This document shows positions 1-7,153 of a stretch of DNA of 10,838 bases, in pieces. A program made the position numbers and the translations under genes. Location: NCBI GenBank assembly GCA_009706135.1, contig WLRX01000021.1, forward strand, positions 1-10,838. Direction: 5' to 3'. The notes below the pieces were generated by a model, which saw nothing but the letters and a program-made list of their open reading frames with translations, ran no database searches and was not told where the DNA came from. The number at the start of each line of letters is the position of its first letter. The first letter of the stretch is position 1. Origin of the DNA: Actinomycetota bacterium. GTDB lineage: Bacteria; Actinomycetota; Actinomycetes; Nanopelagicales; Nanopelagicaceae.

Positions 1-1548
1 AAAACTTCTTGGCGTCTACGCAAATTTCTATTTTTTCCAAAAATTGGTTTACTAGGAATTCAACGTATTCACGCACTACCAGATGTGTTGATTCTTGCTG
101 GTGCAGGTGTTGGCGGCGGTTCACTTGTGTATGCAAATACTTTGTATCAGCCACCTGATTCTTATTTCGAAGATAAGCAGTGGAATCATATTACTGATTG
201 GAAATCAGAATTATTGCCTTGGTATGACCAAGCAAGTCGAATGCTCGGTGTTGCAGAAAATCCATATTTCTCACCAAGTGATCAAGCAATGAAAGATGTT
301 GCAATCGAGATGGGCGTCGGACACACATTTAGAATGGCACCACTCGGAGTTTATTTTGGTGAAGGCTCAGGCGTTGCAAGTAAAGATCCATACTTTGGTG
401 GAGTTGGACCTGCGCGAAATGGTTGCCAGCAATGTGGTGCATGCATGACCGGATGTAGGTTCAATTCAAAAAATACCTTACCAAAGAATTATCTGGGGCT
501 AGCTGAATCTGCTGGAGCCAAAGTATTTCCCTTAACTACGGTTACATCATTTGAGCAAGCTAGCGATGGATCGTGGATTATTAAAGCTAAAAAAACAAAT
601 TCTTTACTCGGACGAACAATTACATTTACGGCCAATCAACTCATTGTCAGCGCTGGAACATACAACACTCAAAAACTATTGCACCGCATGAAAGCAACCG
701 GAAAATTATCAAAGCTCTCTGAGCGACTCGGTGATCTCTCACGAACCAATAGCGAAGCACTTACTGGTGCGTTAATGCCAAAGAGCGATGTAGATTTCAG
801 TAAAGGTGCTGCAATTACTTCCTCTTTCTTTCCCGATGAGCACACTCACGTTGAACCTGTCAGATATGGCAAGGGGAGCAATGCGATGGGCTTGCTTCAG
901 ACAATTATGACTGATGGAAATGTTGCCAAAGAACGTCGTCGACAATGGCTAAAAGAATTCATTAAGAAACCTTCGTTGCTGATGCGTGTTCTAAACGTTC
1001 ATCAATGGTCAGAGCGCACAGTGATCGCACTTGTTATGCAAAACGTGGATTCAGCCCTTTCTGTTCGAGCTAAGAAAAAATGGTGGGGATTAGGACTAAC
1101 GTCTACAAATAACTCTGAAAACCCAAATGCGACATATATTCCTGCTGCCAATGAAACAGTGCGACGTATTGCAAATAAGTATGGCGGTTTTGCTGGTGGA
1201 CATATCGGCGACTTAATTGGTGCTCCATTTACTGCTCACTTTGTGGGTGGATGTGTAATTGGTTCAGATATTTCTCAAGGCGTCATCGATCCTTATCATC
1301 GCGTATGGAATTACCCAACTATGCATGTAGTTGATGGTGCAGCTGTTACAGCAAACCTTGGAGTCAATCCATCTTTGACAATTACTGCACAAGCAGAACG
1401 CGCTATTTCGTTTTGGCCAAATAAGGGAGAACTTGATCCGCGTCCAGTACAGAATACTCAATACGCAAGAATTAACGCAGTGATGCCAAATAAGCCATTT
1501 GTTCCGGCCGGAGCAATTGGTGAATTACTTATGCCACCAACGAAGTAA
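1..1548 (+). CDS. GMC family FAD oxidoreductase, cholesterol-oxidase (ChoD)-like, 5' partial
   Basis: The reading frame is open from base 1, so the start and the N-terminal FAD Rossmann motif (roughly 70 residues, inferred) lie upstream; 515 residues are visible. Seen: an AGAGVGGGSLVYAN segment (93-134), typical of the FAD-contacting region of GMC enzymes; a cysteine pattern C-x2-C-x2-C-x3-C at 424-456 followed by KNTLPKNYL; and a C-terminal GMC domain with HFVGGCVIG (His codon 1237-1239) and NLGVNPSLTITAQAER (Asn codon 1366-1368), the usual catalytic His/Asn pair. These segments resemble mycobacterial ChoD as I remember it. The family oxidises alcohols with FAD, often sterols or other hydrophobic alcohols; the substrate here is unknown, and sterol oxidation should not be assumed from the name. 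No membrane segment or signal is visible in this part. The gene ends inside the 3' end of the opposite-strand kinase, a 24-base overlap. Family assignment is firm, substrate is not. Confidence 0.9.
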   Translation, partial: KTSWRLRKFLFFPKIGLLGIQRIHALPDVLILAGAGVGGGSLVYANTLYQPPDSYFEDKQWNHITDWKSELLPWYDQASRMLGVAENPYFSPSDQAMKDVAIEMGVGHTFRMAPLGVYFGEGSGVASKDPYFGGVGPARNGCQQCGACMTGCRFNSKNTLPKNYLGLAESAGAKVFPLTTVTSFEQASDGSWIIKAKKTNSLLGRTITFTANQLIVSAGTYNTQKLLHRMKATGKLSKLSERLGDLSRTNSEALTGALMPKSDVDFSKGAAITSSFFPDEHTHVEPVRYGKGSNAMGLLQTIMTDGNVAKERRRQWLKEFIKKPSLLMRVLNVHQWSERTVIALVMQNVDSALSVRAKKKWWGLGLTSTNNSENPNATYIPAANETVRRIANKYGGFAGGHIGDLIGAPFTAHFVGGCVIGSDISQGVIDPYHRVWNYPTMHVVDGAAVTANLGVNPSLTITAQAERAISFWPNKGELDPRPVQNTQYARINAVMPNKPFVPAGAIGELLMPPTK

Positions 1549-2430
1549 CGGATCAATATCTTCGGGTACATGCTCCGCAATAAAGATTGCCCCGTCTAGG
1601 TGATTACCTTTTGCTTCAACTAATGTTATTTGAGGTAATAGTGAAGAGGTGCGGCGTCGAATAGATTCGGCATAACCTTTATTCTCTGCAAGTTTTCCAA
1701 GCAAGGCAATTGCAATTCCTTCGTTACGCATTCCGCCAACGTTTGTCCACGCAGCGCGAATTGTTTTAGCTAAGTATTCGGCGCCTCTGTCTCTAATTGT
1801 TATTGCATCGGTATTTTTTGCCTCCGCTGCTTCAAGTAGAGTTTTTGCAGCATTAATGCAGAGAAGTTGTGCTTTAGCATCTGTGTGCGACTTCAACGAT
1901 TCGTAGGTTTTTATCTCTGATTCGAAAAACTCTGCCAGAAAAGTTGCGTCATCTCTTCCTTCCAGCGTTGCCAGAACACGTTCGAGTGCAGCTTTGCCTA
2001 ACCAAAATCCACCGCCTAGGTCACCAAAAATATGTCCGATGCCATCTGCATGTGAATAACTGCCACGCCGTCCCGCAATTGCAACTGTTCCGCTTCCTAT
2101 AGAGATTGTCACTCCATCGTTATTTCCAAGTGCGCCAAAATATCCAGCTAGCCCATCATCAATAACTGCAACTGATTTTGCCCCAAAATATTTTGACGCT
2201 AGCTGACCGTATGGATGTGGGTCGCCAACGTCACCGTAAACCCCAGTGATGCTTAGTGCTACTACTTCGCTCTTAAAAGTTGAACCCAAATTATCTTGTG
2301 CTTCTAAAAATAAATCATTGAGTACATCAAGTGTTGATTCGTGAGCGAGCTTGGATCGTTTGCTAATGAATTCGGTTTCAGATGTTTTAAATCTTGCCCC
2401 TGATTGCCCTAAGTCCACCGCGAGTACCAT
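1525..2430 (-). CDS. BadF/BadG-family ATPase, N-acetylglucosamine kinase-like
   Basis: Predicted 301-residue cytoplasmic sugar kinase of the ASKHA fold (BadF/BadG/BcrA/BcrD family), likely phosphorylating N-acetylglucosamine or a related amino sugar with ATP. Seen: phosphate-1 loop near residues 5-12 (VDLGQSGA), an Asp pair at 91-92 in the position of the catalytic Asp of NAGK-like enzymes, phosphate-2 loop GSGT at 112-115, and a GDLGGGFWLG stretch at 136-145, the family's GDEGSG-like motif. I start it at the ATG on 2430, because this places the phosphate-1 loop at the very N-terminus as in relatives. A longer in-frame version to 2517 would overlap the divergent dehydrogenase and adds 29 cysteine-rich residues that do not look like the family. 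A TANNNT box sits 7 bases upstream of this ATG, suggesting a leaderless transcript. The acceptor sugar is inferred; other BadF-type kinases or activator ATPases are possible. Confidence 0.82.
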   Translation of the reverse strand: MVLAVDLGQSGARFKTSETEFISKRSKLAHESTLDVLNDLFLEAQDNLGSTFKSEVVALSITGVYGDVGDPHPYGQLASKYFGAKSVAVIDDGLAGYFGALGNNDGVTISIGSGTVAIAGRRGSYSHADGIGHIFGDLGGGFWLGKAALERVLATLEGRDDATFLAEFFESEIKTYESLKSHTDAKAQLLCINAAKTLLEAAEAKNTDAITIRDRGAEYLAKTIRAAWTNVGGMRNEGIAIALLGKLAENKGYAESIRRRTSSLLPQITLVEAKGNHLDGAIFIAEHVPEDIDPLLRWWHK

Positions 2431-2437
2431 AATTACA

Positions 2438-2443
2438 AGTCTA
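2438..2443 (-). promoter_or_regulatory. candidate -10 box for a leaderless kinase transcript
   Basis: On the minus strand TAGACT is followed by 7 bases and then the ATG at 2430. It fits the actinobacterial TANNNT -10 pattern at the distance expected if transcription starts on the A of the start codon. No Shine-Dalgarno precedes this ATG, which is consistent with a leaderless message. No -35 was identified. Confidence 0.45.
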
Positions 2444-2446
2444 GTT

Positions 2447-2453
2447 AAGGAGA
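2447..2453 (+). promoter_or_regulatory. Shine-Dalgarno of the short-chain dehydrogenase
   Basis: AAGGAGA lies 4 bases before the ATG at 2458, a good match to the 16S rRNA anti-SD. It supports the 2458 start and shows that this gene, unlike its divergent neighbour, has a leader. A possible -10 (TACCAT, 2425-2430) overlaps the kinase start codon. Confidence 0.7.
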
Positions 2454-2457
2454 GCAG

Positions 2458-3228
2458 ATGAGCAAATGGGCACTCGTCACAGGCGCAACGGCCGGTATCG
2501 GTGAGAGCTTTACTCACCTTCTAGCAAAGGAAGGTTTCAATATTGTCCTCGTTGCTCGTGACCTTGAACGGATGAAAGAGCGTGCCGCATATTTACAATC
2601 GCAATACAAAGTAGAGACTGCAATTGTGCAAGCTGATTTAGCCACTGATGGTGGATGCGCCAGAGTTGAAAAATACATACGTGAGAATCACGTTGAAGTA
2701 CTGATTAATAATGCAGGATTTGGAATCAATAAAGCTTTTTCTGTAAGCAATCTAGATTCTGAAGAACAATTACTTGCTGTATTGGTCCGTACACCAATGC
2801 GACTGATGCATACAGTGTTACCGCAAATGAAAGAGCGAAATAGCGGTTCTATTATCAACGTTTCCTCTGTAGCCGGATGGATTGCAGGCGGAACATACAG
2901 TGCTTCAAAGTCTTACCTAACAGTGCTTTCAGAATCTATACACACTGAAATGAATGGCACGGGTGTCAAAATTTCTGCACTCTGTCCTGGTTTTACACGA
3001 ACTGAATTTCATGAACGTGGTCGCATGCGCATGAATGGTCTTCCTAAATTCATGTGGCTTTCATCTGATCGAGTTGTTTCTCAAGGATGGAAAGAAAATC
3101 AGAATGGCAAAGTGCTATCTGTCCCTGGTTGGCAATATTTGATTCTCAGTACTATTTCTCGTTTCGGTCCACGCCCACTTGTTCGCAAACTTGGCATGAA
3201 TGTAAGGAAGCGTCAGCGCCAAAAATAA
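2458..3228 (+). CDS. Short-chain dehydrogenase/reductase (SDR)
   Basis: 256-residue classical SDR, an NAD(P)(H)-dependent oxidoreductase. Seen: cofactor motif TGATAGIG at residues 8-15, NNAG at 84-87, the SSVAG strand with the likely catalytic Ser137, and YSASK with Tyr147 and Lys151; CPGFTRTEF (176-184) is the usual stretch after the active site. An Arg in VLVARD (residue 34) after strand 2 favours NADP(H) by the usual rule. The Ser-Tyr spacing is 10 residues against about 13 in FabG, so the loop is short. The C-terminus is strongly basic (from residue 244, ending RKRQRQK). It resembles the broad DltE/COG0300 group; the substrate cannot be read from sequence. The start is fixed by a strong Shine-Dalgarno. 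The gene is divergent from the kinase and followed by the GGDEF gene 54 bases downstream. Confidence 0.9.
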   Translation: MSKWALVTGATAGIGESFTHLLAKEGFNIVLVARDLERMKERAAYLQSQYKVETAIVQADLATDGGCARVEKYIRENHVEVLINNAGFGINKAFSVSNLDSEEQLLAVLVRTPMRLMHTVLPQMKERNSGSIINVSSVAGWIAGGTYSASKSYLTVLSESIHTEMNGTGVKISALCPGFTRTEFHERGRMRMNGLPKFMWLSSDRVVSQGWKENQNGKVLSVPGWQYLILSTISRFGPRPLVRKLGMNVRKRQRQK

Positions 3229-3233
3229 TGGTC

Positions 3234-3247
3234 TAGGGCTATCCCTA
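3234..3247. promoter_or_regulatory. small dyad TAGGG-CTAT-CCCTA
   Basis: A perfect 5-base inverted repeat with a 4-base loop begins 6 bases after the dehydrogenase stop. It has no following T-tract, so it is a poor intrinsic terminator. It could be an operator or a weak RNA hairpin between the dehydrogenase and GGDEF genes, or chance. Confidence 0.25.
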
Positions 3248-3270
3248 TACATCTTTGCTTCAATCTCTTC

Positions 3271-3276
3271 TACGGT
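3271..3276 (+). promoter_or_regulatory. candidate -10 box for a leaderless GGDEF transcript
   Basis: TACGGT is followed by 6 bases and the GTG at 3283. This is the TANNNT-to-start spacing expected for a leaderless actinobacterial mRNA. The GTG has no Shine-Dalgarno. The match to TATAAT is weak beyond the conserved T, A and T. Confidence 0.3.
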
Positions 3277-3282
3277 GTTGTT

Positions 3283-4665
3283 GTGCTCCGTAAATATTTT
3301 TCGCTCAATACCTTCATATTTTTACTCCTTACGGTTCATCTATTGTCTCGGGCCATTCACACGACTCCTCAAGTGTATTTAGATCTATGGATCTATAACG
3401 CAATCCCAATTCTCTTTGTCGTTTCACTCATTCGTGTTCCAAGTTTTAATGATCACATCGGAATTGCATTCCTTGGTTTAGCTATGGGACTGTGGGCCGC
3501 CGGTTCCCTAATTTCTTCACTCAGTGTTTTTTATACTTTAAATTTTCCCAGTGAATTAGCATCCAACGTTTTATACATGCTCTTTTATCCAGCAGCTTTT
3601 ATTGCACTCCCTCGATTGCTTTCCCAGCGATCGCGTATTTCAGCAGTTGAAATTCTTGATTCAACAATCATTGCTCTCGGTCTCGGTTCACTCGGAACAG
3701 CTCTATTTGTCGCGCCAGTTTTGCCACGTCTAAATGGCGATATGGTCATGACTTTCTTCGCCATTTTCTATCCTGTCGGGGATTTAATTCTGGTCGCAAG
3801 CATAATTTCATCACTCTTATCTCAAAGGATTTCCAAACGTGCGATTGTTGCTAGTACTGGAATCTTTATATATGCCTTCTCTGATTTCTTATTCTTGTGG
3901 CTGCATGTCAACAATAAATACACATTTGGATCTATTTCGGATGATGGTTGGTTGGTGGGAATTGCATTAATTGTCATGTCAACGCAATTCCAAGCCAGCG
4001 AACGTAGTTCGCACGAAGGCGTAAATCCGGTATTTGTTGCACTATCTGTTTTTTTAAGTGCAACGTTGCTCGGGATAATTACGATTCGTCCAGGTTATTT
4101 TCCTTCCTTCATTCTCCTGCCAACACTATTGACGCTTCTCGTCGCTTTCATTCGAATGACAATCGCACTGCGGCAAGCACGCTCTCTTGGTACCGAGCGA
4201 ACACTTGCTCGAACTGATGAACTAACTGGACTTTCTAATAGAAGAAAACTAATCACAGAAATGCAAGAAATTGGAAACTCAGAAGGTGCACTCCTTATTT
4301 TAGATCTTGATGGTTTTAAGCCGGTAAATGATTCATTTGGACACGACATCGGCGATGAAATACTGAAACAAGTTGCGATGCGTTTTCATAGAGCGCTTCC
4401 ACCGGATGCGACGTTGGCAAGGTTAGGTGGTGATGAATTTGGTGTGTTACTTCATGCAAATTATGAAACCAGTATGGAAGTCGCACTTGCACTGCACGCA
4501 ACAATGAGTTATCCATTTCTGATAGGAAAAGAATCTATAGATTTAGGTGTGAGTATCGGGGTTGCCGCCAATAACGATGAGCATGATTTATTGCACCGAG
4601 CTGATGTTGCAATGTATCGAGCTAAACGAGAATCACTCGGTGTTGCGCACTTTGATTTCTTCTAG
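3283..4665 (+). CDS. Membrane-anchored GGDEF diguanylate cyclase
   Basis: 460 residues. Residues about 9-295 are strongly hydrophobic and give around nine or ten membrane helices, an integral-membrane sensor of unrecognised family. A short linker (296-308) leads to a GGDEF domain (309-460), which makes cyclic di-GMP from two GTP. Seen: DELTGLSNRR at 312-321, DLDGFKPVND at 341-350 (metal and base contacts), GHDIGDE at 353-359, intact GGDEF signature at 382-386, and VSIGVA at 423-428. The RxxD inhibitory site expected just before the signature is absent: the equivalent positions carry Pro373 and Ala376. There is no EAL domain; the protein stops right after the cyclase fold. Start is GTG at 3283, with no Shine-Dalgarno; the in-frame upstream stretch runs to the dehydrogenase stop and contains no better start. 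The 3' end overlaps the photolyase gene by 33 bases. Activity is well supported, the sensed signal unknown. Confidence 0.9.
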   Translation: MLRKYFSLNTFIFLLLTVHLLSRAIHTTPQVYLDLWIYNAIPILFVVSLIRVPSFNDHIGIAFLGLAMGLWAAGSLISSLSVFYTLNFPSELASNVLYMLFYPAAFIALPRLLSQRSRISAVEILDSTIIALGLGSLGTALFVAPVLPRLNGDMVMTFFAIFYPVGDLILVASIISSLLSQRISKRAIVASTGIFIYAFSDFLFLWLHVNNKYTFGSISDDGWLVGIALIVMSTQFQASERSSHEGVNPVFVALSVFLSATLLGIITIRPGYFPSFILLPTLLTLLVAFIRMTIALRQARSLGTERTLARTDELTGLSNRRKLITEMQEIGNSEGALLILDLDGFKPVNDSFGHDIGDEILKQVAMRFHRALPPDATLARLGGDEFGVLLHANYETSMEVALALHATMSYPFLIGKESIDLGVSIGVAANNDEHDLLHRADVAMYRAKRESLGVAHFDFF

Positions 4666-5982
4666 GCGAGCCAGGGATTCAAGCCTTTCTAATGCGTGCT
4701 CCACAATTTTTTTCGCATATCCATGTGCATATCCATCAACGCTTTCCCACGGTTCGTGAATTTCGTCTGCACTTAAATGTGCCAACTCTGGAACGTACTT
4801 GCGAATGTAGTCACCATTTTCATCAAAACGCTTGCCTTGTTCAATCGGATTAAATACTCGGTAATAAGGGGAGGCGTCGGTGCCACATCCTGCTGTCCAC
4901 TGCCAACCATGCGCATTTGAAGCAATATCAAAATCAACTAAATGTTCTTCGAAAAAGAGAGCTCCGTGCTGCCATTCGATGTGTAGATCTTTAGCGAGAA
5001 ATGATGCAACAACCATGCGCACTCGGTTATGCATCCAACCTTCTGTCACCAATTGGCGCATACCCGCATCAACAAATGGATACCCCGTTTTACCTTCACA
5101 CCATAATTTGAATTTTTCGCCAGGTTCGTCATATCTCATATTTACAAATTGCGGTGCATAATAATCTTTATCCGTGTGCGGATAGTTAAATAGAACGTCT
5201 GCGTAAAATTCTCGCCAGGCAATTTCTTTTCTAAATGTGTCGTGAGCTTTGCTTTCTCCTAATCCTGCAAGAAGAGTGCGTGGATGAATTTCACCCCAAG
5301 TCAGGTGCGTACTCATCTTGCTAGTGCCATCTATTCCTGCAAAATTTCTAGTTTCGTCGTATGTATCTAATCCCTTGGCTTTAAATTTTTTGAATCGATC
5401 ATGCGCTGCCTTTTCGCCAGCTTCAAATATTTGAGTCCCCTCAGGAGCCTGATAGATAGGAAAGTTTCTGTATTTTTCATCTGGCGTAACCGCTTTAATC
5501 ACTTTGGGCGCAGCAACTGGTGCACGCCAACCATGTAATAGCCATCCACGATAAAACGGTGTGTAAACACGGTAATTCGTTGCATCACTAGGTTTCTTAA
5601 CACGACCAGGTGCAATTGCGTATGGACTTCCGGTACGTGTGAGTTCTATTCCTGCAGATTCAATTCGCGCATCGCGTTCAGCTGCGTATCGGTCGTATTC
5701 GGCAGAAATATGAACGGATGTAGCATCATATTTTTTCTTTAACTCATTAAGTACATCAACGTGATCGCCAGTACACACATGCAATTTGTTTCCAAGTGAT
5801 TGATCAAGACTTCGTAATGATTCTGCCAAATAAGCCAAACCTTTTGCACCTGTTGCCTGAATTAATTGTGGATCCAAAATGAATACGGCAACTATTTCTT
5901 CGCCGGCATCAATTGCAGCTAATAGGGCAGGATTATCGATGAGGCGCAGGTCGCGCCGAAACCACATGATGCTGCGCGACAT
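4633..5982 (-). CDS. phrB: Deoxyribodipyrimidine (CPD) photolyase
   Basis: 449 residues, class I photolyase/cryptochrome family: uses FADH- and blue light to split UV-made pyrimidine dimers. Seen: N-terminal antenna domain starting IMWFRRDLRL (5-14), and a C-terminal FAD domain with WREFY (256-260), TGYPFVDAGMRQL (299-311), GWMHNRVRM (315-323), and WQW with SPYYRVFNP (360-362, 371-379). Aligning by motif spacing with E. coli PhrB from memory, Glu253 and Trp256 match the dimer-contact E274/W277, Asn319 matches N341, Asn356 the flavin-N5 N378, and Trp360 and Trp337 the electron-transfer W382 and W359. The third, W306, falls on Tyr284. The antenna cofactor (methenyl-THF or 8-HDF) cannot be decided. 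The gene begins 6 bases after the citrate synthase stop and has no clear Shine-Dalgarno, so translation is probably coupled. CPD rather than 6-4 specificity is inferred. Confidence 0.93.
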   Translation of the reverse strand: MSRSIMWFRRDLRLIDNPALLAAIDAGEEIVAVFILDPQLIQATGAKGLAYLAESLRSLDQSLGNKLHVCTGDHVDVLNELKKKYDATSVHISAEYDRYAAERDARIESAGIELTRTGSPYAIAPGRVKKPSDATNYRVYTPFYRGWLLHGWRAPVAAPKVIKAVTPDEKYRNFPIYQAPEGTQIFEAGEKAAHDRFKKFKAKGLDTYDETRNFAGIDGTSKMSTHLTWGEIHPRTLLAGLGESKAHDTFRKEIAWREFYADVLFNYPHTDKDYYAPQFVNMRYDEPGEKFKLWCEGKTGYPFVDAGMRQLVTEGWMHNRVRMVVASFLAKDLHIEWQHGALFFEEHLVDFDIASNAHGWQWTAGCGTDASPYYRVFNPIEQGKRFDENGDYIRKYVPELAHLSADEIHEPWESVDGYAHGYAKKIVEHALERLESLARLEEIKVRNTE

Positions 5983-5988
5983 AGTGGA

Positions 5989-7104
5989 TTAGTTATGTAG
6001 TTGATGAACCGTTGCATCCCAGCCATGTACATCTTCTGGTTTGCGTGGCGCTTTACCGATGTAGCGAGCTGAAGGACGAATCAAACGGCCAGTACGTTTT
6101 TGTTCAAGAATATGTGCAGACCAACCTGCGGTACGGGCTGCTGTAAACATAGAAGTAAACAATGGACCAGGTACTTCTGCGAAATCAAGAACAATTGCCG
6201 CCCAAAATTCAACGTTTGTTTCTAGAACTCGTTCTGGGTGACGCTCATGTAATTCAGCAAGTGCTGCCTTTTCTAATTCAAGTGCAACTTCATAACGAGG
6301 TGCGCCTAATTCCTTTGCTGTGCGGCGAAGTGTACGTGCACGAGGATCTTCAGCGCGATACACGCGGTGACCAAATCCCATTAAACGTTCTCCGCGGTCC
6401 ATCAAATTTTTTACGTACTTACGTGCATCACCAACGCGTTCTACATCTTCAATCATTCCAAGTACACGTGAAGGTGCGCCGCCATGTAGCGGACCTGACA
6501 TCGCACCAATTGCGCCAGAGAGTGCAGCAGCAACATCGGCACCAGTTGAGGCGATGACGCGAGCTGTAAATGTTGATGCATTCATTCCGTGTTCTGCAGC
6601 AGATACAAAGTAGGCATCAATTGCGCGCACGTGAAGTGGATCTGGTTCACCGCGCCAACGAATCATCATTCGTTCAACAACTGTATGTGCTTTATCAATC
6701 TCAGATTCTGAAACAGGTGTTGCAGCGATACCACGTGCGGATTGCGCAAGATATGAAAGAACCATGACAGATGCACGAGCAAGATTTGATCGGGCTTCTT
6801 CATCGGAGATATCTAGAAGTGGTTTAAATCCCCAAGCAGGTGCAAGCATTGCAATTGCTGATTGCACATCGACTCGAACATCACCTGAATGAACTGGCAA
6901 TGGAAATTTTTCTGCCGGTGGAAGACCTGGATTAAACTCATCATCGACTAGCAATCCCCACACGTTTCCAAATGAAACGCGACCAACTAGATCTTCAATA
7001 TCAACACCGCGATAACGAAGTGCGCTGCCCTCTTTATCTGGTTCAGCAATTTCAGATTCAAAAGCAATGACACCTTCGAGACCTGGCTTGAAATCATCAG
7101 ACAC
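5989..7104 (-). CDS. citA: Citrate synthase 2 (actinobacterial CitA type)
   Basis: 371 residues; condenses acetyl-CoA and oxaloacetate to citrate, the entry to the TCA cycle. Seen: EHGMNAST (171-178), GPLHGGA with catalytic His207 (204-210), GFGHRVYR with His246 (243-250), and NVEFWAAIVLDFAEVP (297-312). Position 299, where pig and E. coli enzymes carry the catalytic Asp (D375/D362), is Glu, which I recall as usual for this actinobacterial subfamily. The C-terminal AGWSAHILEQKRTGRLIRPS block is also typical. Start is GTG at 7104, supported by an AAAGGAG Shine-Dalgarno 6 bases upstream. It is divergent from pdxH and leads a two-gene unit with the photolyase. A 2-methylcitrate synthase is possible but no prp genes are visible nearby. 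Confidence 0.93.
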   Translation of the reverse strand: MSDDFKPGLEGVIAFESEIAEPDKEGSALRYRGVDIEDLVGRVSFGNVWGLLVDDEFNPGLPPAEKFPLPVHSGDVRVDVQSAIAMLAPAWGFKPLLDISDEEARSNLARASVMVLSYLAQSARGIAATPVSESEIDKAHTVVERMMIRWRGEPDPLHVRAIDAYFVSAAEHGMNASTFTARVIASTGADVAAALSGAIGAMSGPLHGGAPSRVLGMIEDVERVGDARKYVKNLMDRGERLMGFGHRVYRAEDPRARTLRRTAKELGAPRYEVALELEKAALAELHERHPERVLETNVEFWAAIVLDFAEVPGPLFTSMFTAARTAGWSAHILEQKRTGRLIRPSARYIGKAPRKPEDVHGWDATVHQLHN

Positions 7105-7110
7105 AACGCG

Positions 7111-7117
7111 CTCCTTT
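7111..7117 (-). promoter_or_regulatory. Shine-Dalgarno of citrate synthase
   Basis: AAAGGAG on the minus strand, 6 bases before the GTG at 7104. It fixes the start despite the non-ATG codon. Confidence 0.75.
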
Positions 7118-7124
7118 ATTGGGT

Positions 7125-7153
7125 ATTACAGGGGTAATTCTGCCCCCATACAA
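7125..7153 (-). promoter_or_regulatory. possible citrate synthase promoter with a GC dyad in its spacer
   Basis: On the minus strand TTGTAT (7148-7153) and TGTAAT (7125-7130) are separated by exactly 17 bases. The -10-like box matches TATAAT at five of six positions but lacks the important second A; the -35-like box keeps only TTG. The spacer holds GGGG and CCCC arms about 8 bases apart, which could be a small operator. Transcription from here would leave a very short leader carrying the Shine-Dalgarno. Confidence 0.22.

Noticed and set aside
2431..2517. N-terminal extension of the kinase frame to 2517
   Set aside because: It would overlap the divergent dehydrogenase by 60 bases, encodes a Cys-rich stretch unlike the family, and pushes the phosphate-1 loop away from the N-terminus.
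4880..5161. 93-codon plus-strand open frame opposite the photolyase
   Set aside because: Lies wholly over strongly conserved photolyase motifs and shows no recognisable domain.
6162..6557. 131-codon plus-strand open frame opposite citrate synthase
   Set aside because: Gln/His/Arg/Leu-rich composition is what the complement of a well-conserved gene gives; no motif, no ribosome site.
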